Assembly: GCA_025454795.1 (NCBI GenBank)
Contig: JALONT010000005.1
Span: 1 to 64,000 of the forward strand
DNA: 64,000 nucleotides
From: Bacteroidales bacterium
Lineage (GTDB): Bacteria; Bacteroidota; Bacteroidia; Bacteroidales; VadinHA17
Direction: 5' to 3'
Under the pieces are notes generated by a model, which was not told the origin of the DNA, searched no databases, and was given only the letters and a program-made list of their open reading frames with translations. Below, piece by piece: positions 61,109 through 64,000 of this stretch. Both the position numbers and the translations under genes were made by a program. Each line of letters opens with the position of its first letter. Position 1 is the first letter of the stretch.

Positions 61109-62179
61109 TTAATTATTTTTTTCAAATTCTTTCATAACATCAACAAGTGCCTGAACGCTCTCCCCGGGAAGGGCATTATAGGTGGAAGCCCTGAAGCCGC
61201 CTACTGACCTGTGTCCTGCAATGCCAACCATCCCTTTTGATTTTGCGAAATCACCGAATGGCTGTTCAAGTTCCTTATATTCATCTGCCATTACAAAACA
61301 TATGTTCATTATTGATCTGTCTTCCGGATCTTTTATTGTCGGGACAAAAAGTTTGTTCCGGTCGATTTCATCATATAAAATCTTTGCCTTCTCTATGTTT
61401 TTCTTCTGCATAACCTTGACACCGCCAAGATCCTTTAGCCATTTCAGAGTTTGCTGTGCAGCGAAAACAGCAAATACCGGGGGAGTATTAAACATGGATT
61501 CCGCTTTGATATGTGTCCTGTAATCCAGGATTGTAGGTATCGGACGTGTCACTTTTCCAAGAACCTCTTCTTTTATGATAACAAATGTAACCCCTGCCGG
61601 TGCAAGGTTTTTCTGAGCCCCGCCATAAATTATTGCATATTTTGAGACATCCACAGGCCGGCTGAAGATATCAGATGACATGTCAGCTACCAGCGGAATT
61701 TTTGAATCAGGATCTTTCTTAAGTTCTGTTCCGAAAATTGTGTTGTTAGTCGTAATATGGAAATAATCAGCATCCTGGGGAACTATATAATTTTTAGGTA
61801 TATAGTTGAAATTCTTATCTTTTGATGTTGCCACTTCAACAGCTTCTCCAAATATTTTAGCCTCTTTAAAAGCTTTACTTGCCCATTCACCGGTAACGAG
61901 GTAAGCAGATTTCTTATTCATCATGTTCATTGGTACCATTGCAAACTGCATACTTGCACCTCCACCGAGGAAAATAACCTGGTAACCTGAAGGTATTTCA
62001 AGCAGTTCCCTGAAAAGTGCAATGGTGTCGTTCATGCACGCAATAAATTCCTTGCTGCGATGAGAGATCTCAAGAACAGATAAACCTGAACCTGCAAAAT
62101 CCTTTATTCCTTCAATGGTCTTGTCAAGTGTGTACTGCGGAAGAATTGAAGGTCCTGCATAAAAGTTGTGTTTTTTCAT
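61109..62179 (-). CDS. serC: Phosphoserine aminotransferase
   Basis: About 356 residues from the ATG at 62179; a TTG three codons earlier is also open. It carries the family start [25 protein letters not shown] near residue 74, the PLP Lys in [12 protein letters not shown] near residue 190, and RASTYNALP at the end. It converts 3-phosphohydroxypyruvate to phosphoserine, next to serA. The operon continues into serA and DUF1015. Confidence 0.93.
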   Translation of the reverse strand: MKKHNFYAGPSILPQYTLDKTIEGIKDFAGSGLSVLEISHRSKEFIACMNDTIALFRELLEIPSGYQVIFLGGGASMQFAMVPMNMMNKKSAYLVTGEWASKAFKEAKIFGEAVEVATSKDKNFNYIPKNYIVPQDADYFHITTNNTIFGTELKKDPDSKIPLVADMSSDIFSRPVDVSKYAIIYGGAQKNLAPAGVTFVIIKEEVLGKVTRPIPTILDYRTHIKAESMFNTPPVFAVFAAQQTLKWLKDLGGVKVMQKKNIEKAKILYDEIDRNKLFVPTIKDPEDRSIMNICFVMADEYKELEQPFGDFAKSKGMVGIAGHRSVGGFRASTYNALPGESVQALVDVMKEFEKNN

Positions 62180-62282
62180 GATGATCAAATTATATTAATA
62201 ATAATAAAACCTGTTTACTGTATGCAAAATTATATTAAAAAAGAGTTCCTATTGTTAAATAATTAACACTAAAACTGTAATA

Positions 62283-63005
62283 TTATAAAATATTATCAAC
62301 AAGAATCCCACTTTTTATTGCAGGTATTTTTTTTGTAAAATCTGCTGTAAGGCAGAATTCTATACAATCATCAAGTCCTTTGTCCCTGAGCCTTGTCCTC
62401 TGCGCTACCTTCTCTATATAACCCTGAAGGTTATCTTTTGCAAGTTCCCACAGATCAATTGCAGCCAGGGTAGAATCACAAATTGTTGTAAACAGATTGC
62501 TTTTCATAAGACGTTCGGCGATTGCACCGGCACAAATGGTATCTTCAAGGTTAAATCTGTTTTTCCATCCTGCACAGAAGAGTACAATATCTTTTCCCCC
62601 GCTTATGAGCCAATCGGACAGAGCCGTTATGTTCAGGAAAGAACCTATCACGACCGTACCGGCAGAGGATGCCAGATTAATAATACTTGTACCGTTTGTG
62701 GTGCTGTAGACAATCGTCCTGCCTTCTACTCTTTCGCGGGTAAAATTAAACGGGGAATTCCCAAAATCGGCAAAATCAAGTACGTACCCATCGCGTTCGG
62801 CAGCAACAAGATATCCCTTGTTTTTGTATTCTTTTGCTTCGCTGACTTCAGAGACAGGTATCAGGGAAAGAGCACCATTCTCAAAAGCCGTACATATTGA
62901 AGAGCTGGCACGCAGTATATCGATAATTACGACAACCGATCCTGCATGCTGATCATTCTCATACAATGCCGGAGAAAAACATGTTTCAAGCTTTCTTTTT
63001 CCCAT
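62283..63005 (-). CDS. comB: 2-phosphosulfolactate phosphatase-like (ComB)
   Basis: This 240-residue Mg-dependent phosphatase has VVVIDILRASSSICTAFENGA near residue 26, ERDGYVLDFADFGNSPF near residue 70, STTNGT near residue 100 and LFCAGWKNRFNLEDTICAGAI near residue 140, the ComB pattern. In methanogens it makes sulfolactate for coenzyme M; in bacteria it can feed sulfolactate or cysteate. ComA and ComC are not in this window. It lies beside serC, and an aminotransferase acting on sulfopyruvate would give cysteate, the precursor of Bacteroidetes sulfonolipids. That link is inference. Confidence 0.85.
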   Translation of the reverse strand: MGKRKLETCFSPALYENDQHAGSVVVIIDILRASSSICTAFENGALSLIPVSEVSEAKEYKNKGYLVAAERDGYVLDFADFGNSPFNFTRERVEGRTIVYSTTNGTSIINLASSAGTVVIGSFLNITALSDWLISGGKDIVLFCAGWKNRFNLEDTICAGAIAERLMKSNLFTTICDSTLAAIDLWELAKDNLQGYIEKVAQRTRLRDKGLDDCIEFCLTADFTKKIPAIKSGILVDNIL

Positions 63006-63032
63006 CAGAATATCACCTTATGATAAAACACA

Positions 63033-63068
63033 ATTGCCTCTGAGCCGTTGAGCCGCTGCTCCGCTAAG
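63033..63068. repeat. Degenerate word repeat, TGAGCCG
   Basis: Words such as CTCTGAGCCG, TTGAGCCG, CTGCTCCG and CTAAGCC lie in the spacer between comB and gcvT and run into the gcvT stop codon. They belong to the same class as 40426-40475. Confidence 0.5.
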
Positions 63069-64000
63069 CCTTGTAAAATGGAAGGTTTACAACTTTAGCC
63101 TTCAGGTCTTTATTTCTAATTCGGATATATATTACTGTATCGGCCTTCCAAAAACCTTTTGTCAGATATGCCATTCCGATACCCTGCTTAAGCATCGGCG
63201 ACATTGTTCCGGAGGTTACCTCTCCTATAATATTACCCTGTGAATCAACCACTTCATAATGCTGCCTGGGAATACCACGATCTATCATGACGAAGCCTTT
63301 CAGACTCCGGGTTACACCTTCCTTCTTTTGCTTCAGCAACATATCTTTATCTATAAACTCCTTATAATCAACAAATTTTGTGATCCAGCCCAATCCGGCT
63401 TCTATCGGAGATGTCTGATCATTAATATCATTTCCGTAGAGGCAGAATCCCATTTCAAGTCGCAGAGTATCCCGTGCACCCAGCCCAATAGGTCTGATCC
63501 CAAACTCATCTCCTGCTGTAAAAACTGCATTCCAGAGTTTAGGTCCATCTTCATTCTTAACATAGATCTCGCATCCACCAGCCCCTGTATAGCCTGTTGT
63601 GGAGAATAAAACATTCTTTATACCTGCAAATTCAATTTCTTTAAAAGTATAGTACTCCATACCGGTCACCGGCTCCGGAGTAAGTTTCTGCATTGCTTTC
63701 AATGCCAGAGGACCCTGTATTGCAAGCTGGGCAATTTCATCGGAGGCGTTTACAAGGTCTGAACCAACCTTTAAACCAAACTGCTCTGCATTTCTTACAC
63801 ACCAGCTCCAATCCTTTTCAATATTTGCCGCATTGACCACCAGAAGATATTTCTCAGTGCTGAATCTGTAAACGAGCAGGTCATCCACAATTCCTCCTTT
63901 CCCGTTCGGGAAGCATGAATACTGCACCTTCCCGTTAAAAAGTACAGAAACATCATTTGAGGTTATATATTGAAGGTAAGGGAGAGCTTTCTGGCCTGTG
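63064..64000 (-). CDS. gcvT: Glycine cleavage system T protein, 5' end beyond window
   Basis: Partial gene. The frame stays open through the right edge ([16 protein letters not shown] and [16 protein letters not shown] near the edge). It carries [29 protein letters not shown] (folate site), [12 protein letters not shown] and [13 protein letters not shown] in normal order to the C-terminus. Roughly 50 N-terminal residues lie outside. It transfers the methylene group of glycine to tetrahydrofolate. Neighbouring serC and serA suit a serine-glycine metabolic region. Confidence 0.93.
   Translation of the reverse strand, partial: TGQKALPYLQYITSNDVSVLFNGKVQYSCFPNGKGGIVDDLLVYRFSTEKYLLVVNAANIEKDWSWCVRNAEQFGLKVGSDLVNASDEIAQLAIQGPLALKAMQKLTPEPVTGMEYYTFKEIEFAGIKNVLFSTTGYTGAGGCEIYVKNEDGPKLWNAVFTAGDEFGIRPIGLGARDTLRLEMGFCLYGNDINDQTSPIEAGLGWITKFVDYKEFIDKDMLLKQKKEGVTRSLKGFVMIDRGIPRQHYEVVDSQGNIIGEVTSGTMSPMLKQGIGMAYLTKGFWKADTVIYIRIRNKDLKAKVVNLPFYKA

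Overview
The window looks like chromosomal DNA of a strict or facultative anaerobe in the Bacteroidetes, probably Bacteroidales. The evidence is a SusC/SusD remnant, a type IX secretion sorting-domain remnant, TANNTTTG-type promoter boxes, weak Shine-Dalgarno signals, lysine-type 3-phosphoglycerate dehydrogenase beside SerC and DUF1015, a BT_3928-like DoxX protein, and diadenylate cyclase beside FolP. No rRNA, CRISPR array or intact transposase was seen. One tRNA (Pro, UGG) is present.

Layout. 0.1-5.1 kb: a tight minus-strand operon for a heterodisulfide-reductase-like complex in the order C1-B1-A-C2-B2, like sulfur-oxidation sHdr operons, but with B2 fused to a membrane anchor. 5.4-13 kb: a sugar or sugar-acid catabolic operon (Gfo/Idh, epimerase, enolase-superfamily, SDR, MFS, RbsD/FucU). 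Its SusC/SusD pair has collapsed into one in-frame deletion fusion. 13.4-16.3 kb: a membrane protein and an M1 peptidase. 16.5-22.9 kb: a respiratory polysulfide/thiosulfate reductase operon (PsrABC-like) with two YeeE/YedE sulfur transporters, a rhodanese-fold protein without its catalytic Cys, and MobA. A cysteine-desulfurase-like enzyme and a DUF2892 protein follow. 24.9-29.5 kb: a polyphosphate module (CHAD, PFK, SixA, PPK1).

29.6-32.4 kb: a methyltransferase, a glutathione peroxidase and a decayed patch. The patch holds a Gfo/Idh gene with an in-frame amber codon and a lost leader, abutting an orphan frameshifted T9SS C-terminus. 32.5-35.8 kb: secreted proteins of unknown function and a histone-H1-like Lys/Ala protein. 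35.9-36.4 kb: tRNA-Pro with a one-gene GIY-YIG insertion flanked by a 32-nt duplication of the tRNA 5' part; the vestigial copy is itself split by an 86-bp cruciform palindrome. 36.5-50 kb: housekeeping genes (CdaA, FolP, Tmk, TpiA), metabolic genes and a 1500-residue exported protein of unknown function. 50-64 kb: RsmE, an ECF sigma factor, UvrA, envelope proteins, a DHOD-like protein, YggS, the SerC-SerA-DUF1015 set, a ComB-like phosphatase and GcvT, which runs off the right edge.

Two sulfur-redox systems (Hdr-like and Psr/YeeE) lie within 23 kb of each other. Many intergenic spacers carry degenerate 8-12-nt word repeats or short GC-rich palindromes. The most unusual structure is the GIY-YIG/tRNA-Pro arrangement.
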